Shown here piece after piece: positions 27,100 to 35,488 of a stretch of 64,000 nucleotides of DNA; position 1 is the stretch's first letter, and every line of letters begins with the position of its first letter. The DNA is from Flavobacterium marginilacus (GTDB lineage: Bacteria > Bacteroidota > Bacteroidia > Flavobacteriales > Flavobacteriaceae). A program made the translations under genes and the position numbers. The notes under the pieces were generated by a model, which made no database searches, was not told where the DNA came from, and saw only the letters and a list, made by a program, of their open reading frames with translations. The stretch spans positions 1,302,001 to 1,366,000 of the forward strand of contig NZ_CP113975.1 of NCBI RefSeq assembly GCF_026870155.1, given 5' to 3'.

Positions 27100-27711
27100 A
27101 TGAAAATAATCTGCATCGGCAGGAATTACGCCAGCCATATAGAAGAATTAAAAAATGAGCGCCCTTCTGAACCGGTTATTTTTATGAAACCGGATTCGGC
27201 TGTTTTGTTAAAACAGCATCCTTTTGTGATTCCGGAATTCTCGGAGGATATTCATCATGAAATTGAGCTTATTGTGAAAATAAGCAAAGTGGGAAAATAT
27301 ATTGAGCCTAAGTTTGCGCATAAATATTATGACGAAATTAGTGTAGGAATTGATTTTACGGCAAGAGATTTACAAGCTAAATTGAAAGAAAAAGGACTGC
27401 CTTGGGAAAAAGCCAAAGCATTTGACGGATCGGCTGTTATTGGAGAATTTTTACCTAAAAGTCAATTTGTTTCACTGGAAAATGTTACTTTTGAATTGAA
27501 GAACAATAATATTACCGTCCAAAAAGGGAATTCAGACATGATGTTGTGGAGTATTGATGAGCTGGTTTCGTACGTTTCTCAGTTTTTTACATTAAAAATC
27601 GGTGATATTATTTTTACAGGAACGCCAGCGGGAGTTGCAGCGGTAAACCCGAATGATGTTCTAGAAGGATTTTTAGAAGGACAAAAACTATTTAGAATAC
27701 AAGTAAAATAA
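27100..27711 (+). CDS. Fumarylacetoacetate hydrolase (FAH) family protein
   Basis: A 203-residue metal-dependent hydrolase/isomerase of the FAH superfamily (YcgM/FAHD1 size). The N-terminal CIGRNYASHIEEL and PVIFMKPDSAVL blocks, the metal ligands in HHEIELIVKI (an ExE-type site), VGIDFTARDLQ, and the terminal GDIIFTGTPAGVAAV motif are all present. FAHD1-type enzymes act as oxaloacetate decarboxylases or acylpyruvases. Which reaction applies here is not visible. Its stop overlaps the Hpt start by one base (TAATG), so the two are translationally coupled. Confidence 0.92.
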   Translation: MKIICIGRNYASHIEELKNERPSEPVIFMKPDSAVLLKQHPFVIPEFSEDIHHEIELIVKISKVGKYIEPKFAHKYYDEISVGIDFTARDLQAKLKEKGLPWEKAKAFDGSAVIGEFLPKSQFVSLENVTFELKNNNITVQKGNSDMMLWSIDELVSYVSQFFTLKIGDIIFTGTPAGVAAVNPNDVLEGFLEGQKLFRIQVK

Positions 27712-28055
27712 TGGCTATAAAATACAACTTAGCAAAAGTGTACGCACTTTCAGATAATGACCCGGAATTTGTAAATGAAATTTTAAATTTATTTGTTACT
27801 GAAGTACCGGATGATTTAGCGCAGATAGGGGATGGTATCAAGAAGAAAGATTATAAGCAGACCTATGCTTTTGCACACAAACTGAAACCTACTTTAGATT
27901 TATTGGGTTTGAATGTGGCATTCGAAGAAATTTTGCAAATCGAGGCCTGGACTAAAACAGAAGGTAAAAAGAAAGAAATAATTGAAACATATAAAAGTGT
28001 TAAATCACAGGTGAAAGACGCTATCAAAGAGCTGAAAAAAGATTTCGACCTTTAG
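27711..28055 (+). CDS. Histidine phosphotransfer (Hpt) domain protein
   Basis: A 114-residue all-helical protein consisting of one Hpt domain. The phosphorylatable His is H56 in AFAHKLKPTLDLLGL, matching the HKLKxT-style motif. Such proteins pass phosphate between hybrid histidine kinases and response regulators. No kinase or regulator is adjacent, so the partners are elsewhere. It overlaps the stop of the upstream FAH gene by one base. A terminator follows. Confidence 0.9.
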   Translation: MAIKYNLAKVYALSDNDPEFVNEILNLFVTEVPDDLAQIGDGIKKKDYKQTYAFAHKLKPTLDLLGLNVAFEEILQIEAWTKTEGKKKEIIETYKSVKSQVKDAIKELKKDFDL

Positions 28056-28094
28056 TCTTCACTTTAATTTTTTTATAAAAGTATAAGACATAGA

Positions 28095-28139
28095 AAATCT
28101 AACAGTTGTATGAGAGATTACAATAGTTAGATTTTTTTT
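28095..28139 (+). terminator. Terminator after the Hpt gene
   Basis: AAATCTAAC and GTTAGATTT pair around a 22-base loop and lead into an eight-T run, 40 bases after the stop. Confidence 0.75.
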
Positions 28140-28168
28140 ATTGAATATAAAACAAAAGTTTTTAAAAT

Positions 28169-29422
28169 ATGAAAGCAGCCATAGTTACAATTGGAGATGA
28201 AATTTTAATTGGTCAGATTGTTGATACAAATTCGGGTTTTATAGCCAAATCATTAGATAGAATAGGAGTTGAGGTTCGTGAAATGCTTTCTGTAAGTGAT
28301 TCTCGTGAACATATTCTGGATACATTTTCAAAACTGCAGAATACAGTTGATATTGTAATTATTACAGGAGGACTCGGGCCTACAAAGGATGATATAACTA
28401 AGAAAACATTTTGTGATTATTTTGAAGATGAATTGGTTGTTGATGATGCGGTTCTTGAACATGTAACTCAATTGATAGAAAGATTTTATAAACGGCCGAT
28501 TACTCAGATTAATAAAGATCAGGCTTTGGTTCCTTCTAAGTGTACTGTTCTTGCTAATAAGGTTGGTACAGCACCAGGGATGTGGATAAAAAAGGAAAAT
28601 ACTGTGTTTGTTTCATTGCCGGGAGTTCCTTTTGAGATGAAATATTTGGTAGAAAATGAAATTATTCCCAAATTAGTTCAGGATTATAAGCGTCCATATA
28701 TTCTTCATAAAACGATACTGACTTACGGACGCGGAGAAAGTGCAGTGGCGGAACAGATTGAAGACTGGGAAAATAATCTGCCCGAATTTATAAAGCTGGC
28801 TTATCTGCCTGCGTACGGAAGGGTGAATCTGCGTCTTTCGGCCAGAGGAACTAATAAAGAGTTGTTGGAAAAAGCAATAGAAGAGAATGTGATTTCTCTC
28901 ACTGAAATAATAGGAGATATTATTGTAGGTTTTGAAGATGATGAAACTCTTGAAACAGTTATAGGAAAGATTCTAACACAGCAGAATAAAACTGTTGCCA
29001 CCGCCGAAAGCTGTACAGGCGGAGGTGTTGCGCGGCTGCTAAGTTCTGTTCCTGGAGCTTCTAATTATTTTAAAGGAAGTGTTGTTGCTTATGCGACGGA
29101 AGTGAAGCAAAATGTATTAGGTATTCCGAAGAATTTGATTGAAGAACACAGTGTTGTGAGTGCTGAAGTCGCCAGAGCTATGGCTTTGAGCGTGAAAACA
29201 TTACTAAAAACAGATTATGCTATCGCAACAACAGGCAATGCCGGTCCGTCAAAAGGGGAGGCAGATGCAAGTGTCGGGACGGTCTATATTGCTGTGGCTA
29301 CGGCTAATGGAGTTTTTGCAGAAGAGTTTGATTTTGGTCAACCACGTGAAAAAGTGATAGATAGAGCATCGGTAAAAGGGCTTGAAATGTTATTGAAAGA
29401 AATTTCGAAAAAAGAACAATAA
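28169..29422 (+). CDS. cinA: CinA family protein (MoCF-like domain plus nicotinamide-nucleotide amidase domain)
   Basis: A 417-residue two-domain protein. The N-terminal COG1058/MoCF-like domain has [18 protein letters not shown] and [13 protein letters not shown]. The C-terminal CinA domain (from about 262) has [31 protein letters not shown] and [13 protein letters not shown], the amidase that converts NMN to nicotinate mononucleotide in pyridine-nucleotide salvage. The full length suggests an active enzyme. It precedes the ribosomal protein cluster with a 72-base gap. Confidence 0.95.
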   Translation: MKAAIVTIGDEILIGQIVDTNSGFIAKSLDRIGVEVREMLSVSDSREHILDTFSKLQNTVDIVIITGGLGPTKDDITKKTFCDYFEDELVVDDAVLEHVTQLIERFYKRPITQINKDQALVPSKCTVLANKVGTAPGMWIKKENTVFVSLPGVPFEMKYLVENEIIPKLVQDYKRPYILHKTILTYGRGESAVAEQIEDWENNLPEFIKLAYLPAYGRVNLRLSARGTNKELLEKAIEENVISLTEIIGDIIVGFEDDETLETVIGKILTQQNKTVATAESCTGGGVARLLSSVPGASNYFKGSVVAYATEVKQNVLGIPKNLIEEHSVVSAEVARAMALSVKTLLKTDYAIATTGNAGPSKGEADASVGTVYIAVATANGVFAEEFDFGQPREKVIDRASVKGLEMLLKEISKKEQ

Positions 29423-29494
29423 TTTTTTTGGTTTATAGGTTTATTTTTCTTTCCTTTGCACCCTGATTTTGAATAACGATAAAAGATAAGTATA

Positions 29495-29731
29495 ATGTCA
29501 AGAGTTTGTGACCTTACAGGTAAAAGAGCGATGGTAGGAAATAACGTTTCTCACGCTATGAACAAAACTAAGAGAAAATTTTCTGTAAACTTAGTTAAAA
29601 AGCGTTTTTATCTTCCAGAAGAAGATAGATGGATTACTCTTAGAGTAGCAGCATCTACGATAAAAACAATTAATAAAAATGGAATCGCTGCAGTTTTGAA
29701 AAAAGCGCAGTCAGAAGGATTTATTAAATAA
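29495..29731 (+). CDS. rpmB: 50S ribosomal protein L28
   Basis: A 78-residue protein starting [25 protein letters not shown], the L28 signature, with basic [10 protein letters not shown] and a C-terminal helix. It is the first gene of the L28-L33-DUF4295 group and is separated from L33 by 27 bases. Its single Cys suggests the non-zinc-ribbon form. Confidence 0.97.
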   Translation: MSRVCDLTGKRAMVGNNVSHAMNKTKRKFSVNLVKKRFYLPEEDRWITLRVAASTIKTINKNGIAAVLKKAQSEGFIK

Positions 29732-29758
29732 TCTTTTCCAAAATAAATATATAGCAAG

Positions 29759-29941
29759 ATGGCAAAGAAAGGAAATAGAATCCAGGTAATTTTAGAATGT
29801 ACTGAGCACAAAACTACAGGTGTTGCAGGAACTTCAAGATATATAACTACTAAGAACAAAAAAAATACTCCAGACAGATTAGAGATTAAAAAATTTAATC
29901 CAATCTTGAAAAGAGTTACTGTTCATAAAGAAATTAAATAA
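29759..29941 (+). CDS. rpmG: 50S ribosomal protein L33
   Basis: A 60-residue protein with the L33 fold: [41 protein letters not shown]. Only one Cys remains, so this is the zinc-independent (C-minus) form. It lies between L28 and the DUF4295 gene. Confidence 0.97.
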   Translation: MAKKGNRIQVILECTEHKTTGVAGTSRYITTKNKKNTPDRLEIKKFNPILKRVTVHKEIK

Positions 29942-29986
29942 TTAGAAATTTTTACTTGAGTAAAAGTTTTGTAAAACATTTGAATC

Positions 29987-30139
29987 ATGGCAAAGAAAAC
30001 CGTAGCATCGTTACAAACATCTTCTAAGAGATTATCAAAAGCCATCAAAATGGTGAAATCTCCAGTAACTGGCGCATATACATTCGTTGAATCTATTATG
30101 GCTCCTGAAGAAGTTGATGAATTCTTGAAAAAGAAATAA
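29987..30139 (+). CDS. DUF4295 small basic protein
   Basis: A 50-residue frame starting MAKKTVASLQTSSKRLSKA and ending VDEFLKKK. DUF4295 proteins follow L33 in Bacteroidota and are thought to be ribosome-associated from this conserved position. No Cys or catalytic motif. It is followed by a strong terminator that closes the L28-L33-DUF4295 unit. Confidence 0.92.
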   Translation: MAKKTVASLQTSSKRLSKAIKMVKSPVTGAYTFVESIMAPEEVDEFLKKK

Positions 30140-30159
30140 TCATATTGCATTTTATAGAT

Positions 30160-30190
30160 AAGCTACTTTCACTCGGAAGTAGCTTTTTTA
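30160..30190 (+). terminator. Terminator of the L28-L33-DUF4295 operon
   Basis: AAGCTACTT and AAGTAGCTT form a 9-bp stem with a short loop, followed by a T-run, 20 bases past the DUF4295 stop. Confidence 0.85.
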
Positions 30191-30317
30191 TTTTCTATAT
30201 TTACATCTCAAAAGAAAACCTTTTTTAGGTGACAGCAAAAGATAAATCCGTTTTTTTAATTGATTTTTCTTGTTAAAGCCGATAAATGTAAATTCCAATC
30301 ATAAAACTCCATTTTAA

Positions 30318-31298
30318 ATGAGCTTTTTTAAAAAAATATTCTCTTCAGAGAAAAAAGACTCGAGCCTAAGCCAAGAGGCGAAACAATCATTAGATAAAGG
30401 TCTTGAGAAAACCAAAACCAGTTTTTTTTCCAAGTTAACCAAAGCGGTTGCTGGAAAATCAAAAGTGGATGATGATGTTTTGGATAATTTAGAAGAAATT
30501 CTTGTTTCTTCGGATGTGGGAGTAAATACAACTCTTAAAATAATTAACCGAATCGAAAAAAGAGTAGAAGCAGATAAATATCTTGGGACTGATGAGCTTA
30601 ATCAGATTTTAAGAGATGAGATTGCAGGACTATTATCAGAAACTAATACGGGTGAAGCTACAGAATTTGTTATTCCGATAAACACAAAGCCTTATGTTTT
30701 GATGGTTGTTGGTGTAAATGGCGTAGGTAAAACAACGACAATTGGAAAACTTTCTTACCAATTTAAGAAAGCTGGTTATAAAGTAGTTCTAGGAGCAGCA
30801 GATACTTTCCGTGCTGCAGCGATTGATCAGCTGCAGATATGGGCAGACAGAGTAGGTATTCCTATTGTCCGTCAGGAAATGGGGAGTGATCCGGCTTCGG
30901 TAGCCTTTGATACGTTGCAATCTGCTGTCGCTCAAAACGCTGATGTTGTTATTATTGATACTGCCGGTCGTCTGCATAATAAAATTAACCTGATGAACGA
31001 ACTTTCAAAAGTAAAACGTGTAATGCAGAAAGTGGTTGGCGATGCACCTCACGATGTAATGCTTGTTTTGGATGGTTCTACTGGACAGAATGCATTTGAA
31101 CAGGCCAAACAGTTTACTGCTGCTACCGAGGTTTCGTGTTTAGCAGTTACCAAATTAGATGGTACTGCCAAAGGCGGTGTTGTAATTGGTATTTCGGATC
31201 AGTTTCAGATTCCTGTAAAATATATTGGTGTCGGCGAAGGAATTGAAGACTTACAGGTTTTCAATAAATACGAGTTTGTTGACAGCTTTTTTAAATAA
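30318..31298 (+). CDS. ftsY: Signal recognition particle receptor FtsY
   Basis: A 326-residue SRP GTPase. A short charged N-terminus leads to the NG domain: Walker A GVNGVGKT (132-139), the insertion-box region GAADTFRAAAIDQL, DTAGRLHNKINLMNEL as switch II, and TKLDGTAKGG as the guanine-specificity motif. It docks ribosome-nascent chain complexes at SecYEG. It lacks the long acidic A domain of E. coli FtsY, as usual for this phylum. The small membrane-protein gene follows 13 bases later. Confidence 0.97.
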   Translation: MSFFKKIFSSEKKDSSLSQEAKQSLDKGLEKTKTSFFSKLTKAVAGKSKVDDDVLDNLEEILVSSDVGVNTTLKIINRIEKRVEADKYLGTDELNQILRDEIAGLLSETNTGEATEFVIPINTKPYVLMVVGVNGVGKTTTIGKLSYQFKKAGYKVVLGAADTFRAAAIDQLQIWADRVGIPIVRQEMGSDPASVAFDTLQSAVAQNADVVIIDTAGRLHNKINLMNELSKVKRVMQKVVGDAPHDVMLVLDGSTGQNAFEQAKQFTAATEVSCLAVTKLDGTAKGGVVIGISDQFQIPVKYIGVGEGIEDLQVFNKYEFVDSFFK

Positions 31299-31311
31299 TT
31301 GTTAGTTGTTT

Positions 31312-31476
31312 ATGAAAAATTATAGTCCTATTTATTTTTACTTTGTCAGCATTATTGCATTTGTTTTGGCAAATGTTCTCAGAGAAAAAAGCGTTCCGGT
31401 ATATTATGTTTTATTATTGATTGGCGTAATATTCTTTGTCTTGGGAGTAACCAAGAGAGTACGGAATAATAAATAG
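31312..31476 (+). CDS. Small two-helix membrane protein (54 residues)
   Basis: ATG at 31312, stop at 31476. The product has two hydrophobic segments (YFYFVSIIAFVLANVL and YVLLLIGVIFFVLGV) separated by the charged loop REKSVP, with a basic tail. It follows ftsY by 13 bases, so co-transcription is likely. No family was recognised. The predicted location is the inner membrane. Confidence 0.75.
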   Translation: MKNYSPIYFYFVSIIAFVLANVLREKSVPVYYVLLLIGVIFFVLGVTKRVRNNK

Positions 31477-31497
31477 AATAGTTGTTTTATGCTTTGC

Positions 31498-32565
31498 TTA
31501 CTGATACAAAGCATTTATTTTTGTCCAAAGTGTTTTGTCAAAGTCGGATAAAGCTAAATTAACGTTATCAGCTGCTTCGCCCATTCGGATGACAACCATT
31601 TTTTTGCTTGGAACAATATAGATTTTCTGGTCGTTTTTACCCAAAGCCATAAACATGTCATTTGGTCCTGTTGGGATAATGCTTCCTTGAAAAGAAGCTT
31701 GTGATTGTGGCAGATGATAACTCGCTTTGCCGTTCAGCCACCACAGATAGCCGTAGCCTAAGTTGATGTTTTGTGAAGTGTTTGTAGCTTCATTGAAATA
31801 ACTTTCATTTAAAATTACATCATCATTCCATTTTCCTTTATTGTACATCAACAATCCAAAACGAGCCATGCTTCTTGTTGTGCTGTAATATACGCTGTTG
31901 TTGCCAGAAGCAAACCAAGAGCCATCCATTCCTATTTTGTCTCTTAATTTGGTGTTGAAATAGGCAGACCATGTTTGTCTGGAAGCTGCAGCAACAACAT
32001 CCTGCAGTTTTACATACACATTATGATATGCCCAACGTGTTCCAGCATCGGCAGTATAAGTTAAGGCAGATGGTGTGACATCATCAGTGGCGTCGTTAAG
32101 CCCTGAAGTCATTGTCAGTAAATTTTTGCAGGTAATTAGATTTTCTTTGTCAATAGGAGTGCTAGTCCAGCCTGTTCCTATGTATTGAGATACTTTATTA
32201 TTGATATTGATGAGGTTTTCCTGCTGTGCAATTCCAGTCATTGCTGATGTTAATGTTTTTCCTGCACTTGCCCAGTACCAATTTGTAGCAGCATCATGGC
32301 CATTGAAATAATTTTCCATTACGATCTGACCATTAACAAGAATGATAAAACCTTTAGTGTTTTTGAGTTTTAGGTAATCTAAAAGCGGCTGTACGGCTGC
32401 TTTATTCCAATCAAGGCTTTCAACTGATTTGGTTTTCCAGGTAGTTCCTGTAAGTGGCGGAAAGTATAGTGGTTCTTCAGTAGGAGGAGTATCTGATTCT
32501 TTATTATCTGAGGAACAATTGATACAAAAAACAGCAACAAATAGTAATAGTAGTGATTTAGACAT
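31498..32565 (-). CDS. Class C beta-lactamase-like serine hydrolase lipoprotein
   Basis: A 355-residue lipoprotein: signal peptide, then Cys 17 in FCINCSSDN as the lipidation site, then a Pro/Thr-rich linker. The serine-hydrolase fold has the SxxK motif SAGK (100-103), a Tyr-X-Asn-type motif in AYHNVY, and a LGYGYLWWLNG region typical of esterase EstB/penicillin-binding-like members. Such proteins are usually esterases or D-amino peptidases; true beta-lactamase activity is not implied. It is convergent with the small gene after ftsY. Confidence 0.88.
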   Translation of the reverse strand: MSKSLLLLFVAVFCINCSSDNKESDTPPTEEPLYFPPLTGTTWKTKSVESLDWNKAAVQPLLDYLKLKNTKGFIILVNGQIVMENYFNGHDAATNWYWASAGKTLTSAMTGIAQQENLININNKVSQYIGTGWTSTPIDKENLITCKNLLTMTSGLNDATDDVTPSALTYTADAGTRWAYHNVYVKLQDVVAAASRQTWSAYFNTKLRDKIGMDGSWFASGNNSVYYSTTRSMARFGLLMYNKGKWNDDVILNESYFNEATNTSQNINLGYGYLWWLNGKASYHLPQSQASFQGSIIPTGPNDMFMALGKNDQKIYIVPSKKMVVIRMGEAADNVNLALSDFDKTLWTKINALYQ

Positions 32566-32799
32566 GGTTATGATATTAGGTATTTGGGTAGGATCAAAAA
32601 TATAGAAAATAGTTTAATCACAAAGCATTTTTTTGTTTTCTTTGGATTATTTAAGTTTAACTTTGCAGTTTCGCTAAAGTTGCTGTTAGCTGGATTCCTT
32701 AGTCCTGATTACTTCACTAAACATTCATTTTAATTGGAGTTCAGTGAACTTTGTTTACAGCGGACAGCAGGATATAGTTTCTTAAAAAATAAATTATTT

Positions 32800-33243
32800 A
32801 TGAAAAAAGTATTTGGTGTTTTATTAATTGCCCTTTTATTCGTTGGCTGTAAACAAAAAATAAATCCTGCGGATGTTTTAAAAATCAACGGGTATTGGGA
32901 AATTGAAAAAGTGGTTTTGGAGGATGGAAGCGAAAAACAATATGGCGTGAATGAATCCTTTGATTATTTCCAGATTGATAAAAATAATTCAGGAATCCGA
33001 AAGAAAGTGATGCCACAATTAGATGGAACTTTTTTGGTGAATAATACGTTCGAGAAAGTAAAAATCAGGTTTGCAGAGGATCAGACTTTTTTGGATTACA
33101 CTACACCGTACATGAAATGGAGCGAGGAAATACTAGCTTTGACAGATAAAGAGTTGGTTGTTTTGAATGCAGAGAAAAAAGAATATCATTATAAAAAAGC
33201 AGGACCGATAAATCTAGATGACTATGGCAAAAAGACTAAATAA
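32800..33243 (+). CDS. Small lipoprotein of unknown function
   Basis: The ATG at 32800 is chosen over the in-frame ATG at 32734 because it directly begins a lipoprotein signal (MKKVFGVLLIALLFVGCKQK, lipidated Cys at 17). That leaves a 147-residue product. The mature part (INGYWEIEKVVLEDGSEKQYG) looks like a lipocalin-style beta-sheet protein. No named family is certain. Its last 20 bases overlap the next gene, implying translational coupling. Confidence 0.82.
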   Translation: MKKVFGVLLIALLFVGCKQKINPADVLKINGYWEIEKVVLEDGSEKQYGVNESFDYFQIDKNNSGIRKKVMPQLDGTFLVNNTFEKVKIRFAEDQTFLDYTTPYMKWSEEILALTDKELVVLNAEKKEYHYKKAGPINLDDYGKKTK

Positions 33244-33520
33244 TCAAAGTACTGTAGGAGATATCCTGAAACAGATTATTGAGGTGAATAAACTGCAGTC
33301 TGGAATGGATGAGATTGATGTGAAAGATGCTTGGCGTAATCTGATGGGGAACGGTGTGAACAGTTATACCAACAATGTGGTTTTGAAAGGATCAACTCTG
33401 TATGTTCAGTTAACCTCTGCGGTGCTGCGGGAAGAATTGAGTCACGGCAAATCCAAGATTATCAAAATGATTAATGAGGAATTGAGGAGAGATGTGGTGA
33501 AGGATGTTGTTTTGAGGTAA
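33224..33520 (+). CDS. DUF721 family protein
   Basis: A 98-residue basic protein starting MAKRLNNQSTVGDILKQIIE. The WRNLMGNGVNSYTNNVVLKG and LYVQLTSAVLREELSHGK blocks match DUF721 (DciA-like) proteins. DciA loads the replicative helicase in many bacteria; short Bacteroidota members are usually left as DUF721. The ATG at 33224 gives the family-like start; one ATG lies six bases upstream. It overlaps the lipoprotein gene. Confidence 0.85.
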   Translation: MAKRLNNQSTVGDILKQIIEVNKLQSGMDEIDVKDAWRNLMGNGVNSYTNNVVLKGSTLYVQLTSAVLREELSHGKSKIIKMINEELRRDVVKDVVLR

Positions 33521-33573
33521 AGATTTCAGATTGTAGATTAACGATTTTTGATTTCAGATTTTAGCATATAAAT

Positions 33574-33609
33574 AAAAATGCCGTTTCAAATTAAGAAACG
33601 GCATTTTTT
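33574..33609. terminator. Bidirectional terminator between the DUF721 gene and ndk
   Basis: AAAAATGCCGTTTC and GAAACGGCATTTTT form a perfect 14-bp stem with T-runs on both strands between convergent genes. It is flanked by low-complexity GATTTCAGATT and AAATCTGAAATCT words that extend the pairing. Confidence 0.88.
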
Positions 33610-33650
33610 ATTAAATCTGAAATCTAAGTTCAGCAATTTAAAATCATAAA

Positions 33651-34070
33651 TTAAAATTGCTCTCTTCCGGCAAAGTGGAATGCACTTTCGATAGCAGCGT
33701 TTTCGTCACTGTCAGATCCGTGAACTGCATTTTCTCCGATAGAAGCTGCATATGCTTTACGAATTGTTCCTTCGGCAGCATCAGCAGGGTTTGTAGCACC
33801 AATTAAAGTTCTGAAATCTTCAACGGCGTTTTCTTTTTCTAAAATTGCAGCAACGATAGGACCTCTTGACATGAATTCTACTAATTCTCCGTAGAAAGGT
33901 CTTGCAGCGTGCACAGCGTAAAATGCCTGAGCATCTGCAACAGTTAATTGAGTTAATTTCAAAGAAACGATTTTGAAACCACCGTTTGTAATCATTGCTA
34001 ATATGTTTCCGATGTGTCCGTTTTGAACCGCATCTGGTTTAATCATTGTAAAAGTTCTATTAGTCGCCAT
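33651..34070 (-). CDS. ndk: Nucleoside diphosphate kinase
   Basis: A 139-residue enzyme that equilibrates nucleoside di- and triphosphates. Family motifs are complete: [13 protein letters not shown] near the N-terminus and the active-site segment [11 protein letters not shown] with the phosphorylated His at 117. The length is normal. It is monocistronic, with the bidirectional terminator downstream. Confidence 0.97.
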   Translation of the reverse strand: MATNRTFTMIKPDAVQNGHIGNILAMITNGGFKIVSLKLTQLTVADAQAFYAVHAARPFYGELVEFMSRGPIVAAILEKENAVEDFRTLIGATNPADAAEGTIRKAYAASIGENAVHGSDSDENAAIESAFHFAGREQF

Positions 34071-34173
34071 TTTTTCTGTGTTTTAAAATTTTGTGCAAAA
34101 ATATACTTTTTTTTTCGAAATATTTTAGCAAATTTTCGGTTTAATGGTGGAAATCTGTAATTACTGTTATTTT

Positions 34174-35457
34174 TTATACTTTAAAATACATTTTGTTTTT
34201 GTAAAAATAAGCCAAAAGTATTGACCAAAAACCTACATAAAGCAGGGCAAATACTAATGATGCAGTCATCGGGTTTTCGAAATACGGCTGTACTCCCAGA
34301 AAATATAAATAATCCCAAAGATTAGTCTGTTCAGTAGGTGTTTTTGGATTTGGCAATGAAATCATTCCCATGGCCTGTGGTATAATCTGAGAAAGAAAGA
34401 AAACGATCATTGGATTTACTCCCCAAATCAGGAATAATCGGGTTCCTTTTTTATAATCAGCAATATCAATCAGGTAGTATAAAAGAGATAAAGTAAGAGC
34501 AGCAAGTCCAGCTGTGTATAAAACGTATGAACTTGTCCAAAGCGCTTTGTTTATAGGGAAAACGATATTCCAAATTTGCCCAAGAATAATTAAAATTACC
34601 CCTGTGAGCAGTATTTTTTTGAATTTTTCAGTTTTTAATGATGCGCTGTTTAGTAGCTGGCCAATTAGTAAACCTATTATTCCCGTTGCAATTGCAGGAA
34701 TAGTGCTTAGTACACCTTCGGGATCCCAAGTTTTGGTTGCCTCCCACATATGCCCTTTTAATAGAATACTGTCAGCCCAAGCCGCTAGATTGGTACCTTT
34801 TTCAAGATTTGTAATTTCAAAACCAGGTGCAGGAATAAGCGTCATAATTGCCCAGTAACTAAGCAGGATTCCAATTGCAGTTATTAATTGAGTCCGCTGC
34901 GTTGTTTTTAGGTACATAAGCGAAGCGACAAAATAGACAATTCCGATGCGCTGTAAAACACCGGGTAAACGAACCGATTGATAAGATTCAATACCGCTGT
35001 AAGCAAGAATTATATAAATAATAAAGATAGAAACTGCTAAATAGGTTTTTAGTTTAGCGTCAAAATTTCCCATTAAGGCATAGCCGGCTATGGCTGTAAT
35101 TAGCAGTCGGCCAGTCAGTAATGGAATGCCCTCTAAGCCGAAGAGCTGTATGCTGCTGAAAAAGTTGAAAAATATTCCAAGGCAGATCATACGGAGCGAG
35201 CGGGTGAATATTTTATTTAATGTGCTTGTAGAGGCGCGATTAATCGCGTCTGTACGAGGCATTGCAAATGAGATTGCCACTCCCATGATGAAAACAAAGA
35301 AAGGAAAAACTAAGTCGGTAGGAGTACAGCCGTGCCATTCGGCGTGTTCTAATGGAGGATAAATTGCAGACCAGCTGCCGGGATTATTAACAATGGTCAT
35401 TAATAAAATAGTTAGTCCTCTAAAGACATCAAGTGAAATAAGACGGTCTTTGGTCAT
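34174..35457 (-). CDS. DUF5009/HGSNAT-like membrane acyltransferase
   Basis: A 427-residue polytopic protein resembling heparan-alpha-glucosaminide N-acetyltransferases: RLISLDVFRGLTILLMTIVN, HAEWHGCTPTDLVFPFFVFI with the conserved His, then about ten hydrophobic helices. These enzymes transfer acetyl groups across the membrane to amino sugars. The acceptor is unknown, possibly in cell-wall or host-glycan salvage. Residues 68-77 (RTDAINRAST) are encoded by a palindromic repeat (see findings). It lies downstream of bshC on the same strand with a 31-base gap. Confidence 0.88.
   Translation of the reverse strand: MTKDRLISLDVFRGLTILLMTIVNNPGSWSAIYPPLEHAEWHGCTPTDLVFPFFVFIMGVAISFAMPRTDAINRASTSTLNKIFTRSLRMICLGIFFNFFSSIQLFGLEGIPLLTGRLLITAIAGYALMGNFDAKLKTYLAVSIFIIYIILAYSGIESYQSVRLPGVLQRIGIVYFVASLMYLKTTQRTQLITAIGILLSYWAIMTLIPAPGFEITNLEKGTNLAAWADSILLKGHMWEATKTWDPEGVLSTIPAIATGIIGLLIGQLLNSASLKTEKFKKILLTGVILIILGQIWNIVFPINKALWTSSYVLYTAGLAALTLSLLYYLIDIADYKKGTRLFLIWGVNPMIVFFLSQIIPQAMGMISLPNPKTPTEQTNLWDYLYFLGVQPYFENPMTASLVFALLYVGFWSILLAYFYKNKMYFKV
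35228..35254. repeat. Palindromic GCGATTAATCGC repeat inside a coding region
   Basis: A 27-bp near-perfect palindrome (GTAGAGGCGCGAT then TAATCGCGTCTGTAC) lies in frame inside the acyltransferase gene. It translates to RTDAINRAST in a loop after the second helix. It resembles dispersed GCGATTAATCGC repeats found in spacers of this phylum. Confidence 0.65.
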
Positions 35458-35488
35458 TGGTTTTTTGGTTTTTATGGTGAATAATCAT

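Noticed and set aside
31498..32565. Antibiotic-resistance beta-lactamase
   Set aside because: The SxxK fold is shared by many esterases and peptidases; the long linker and EstB-like blocks do not indicate resistance.
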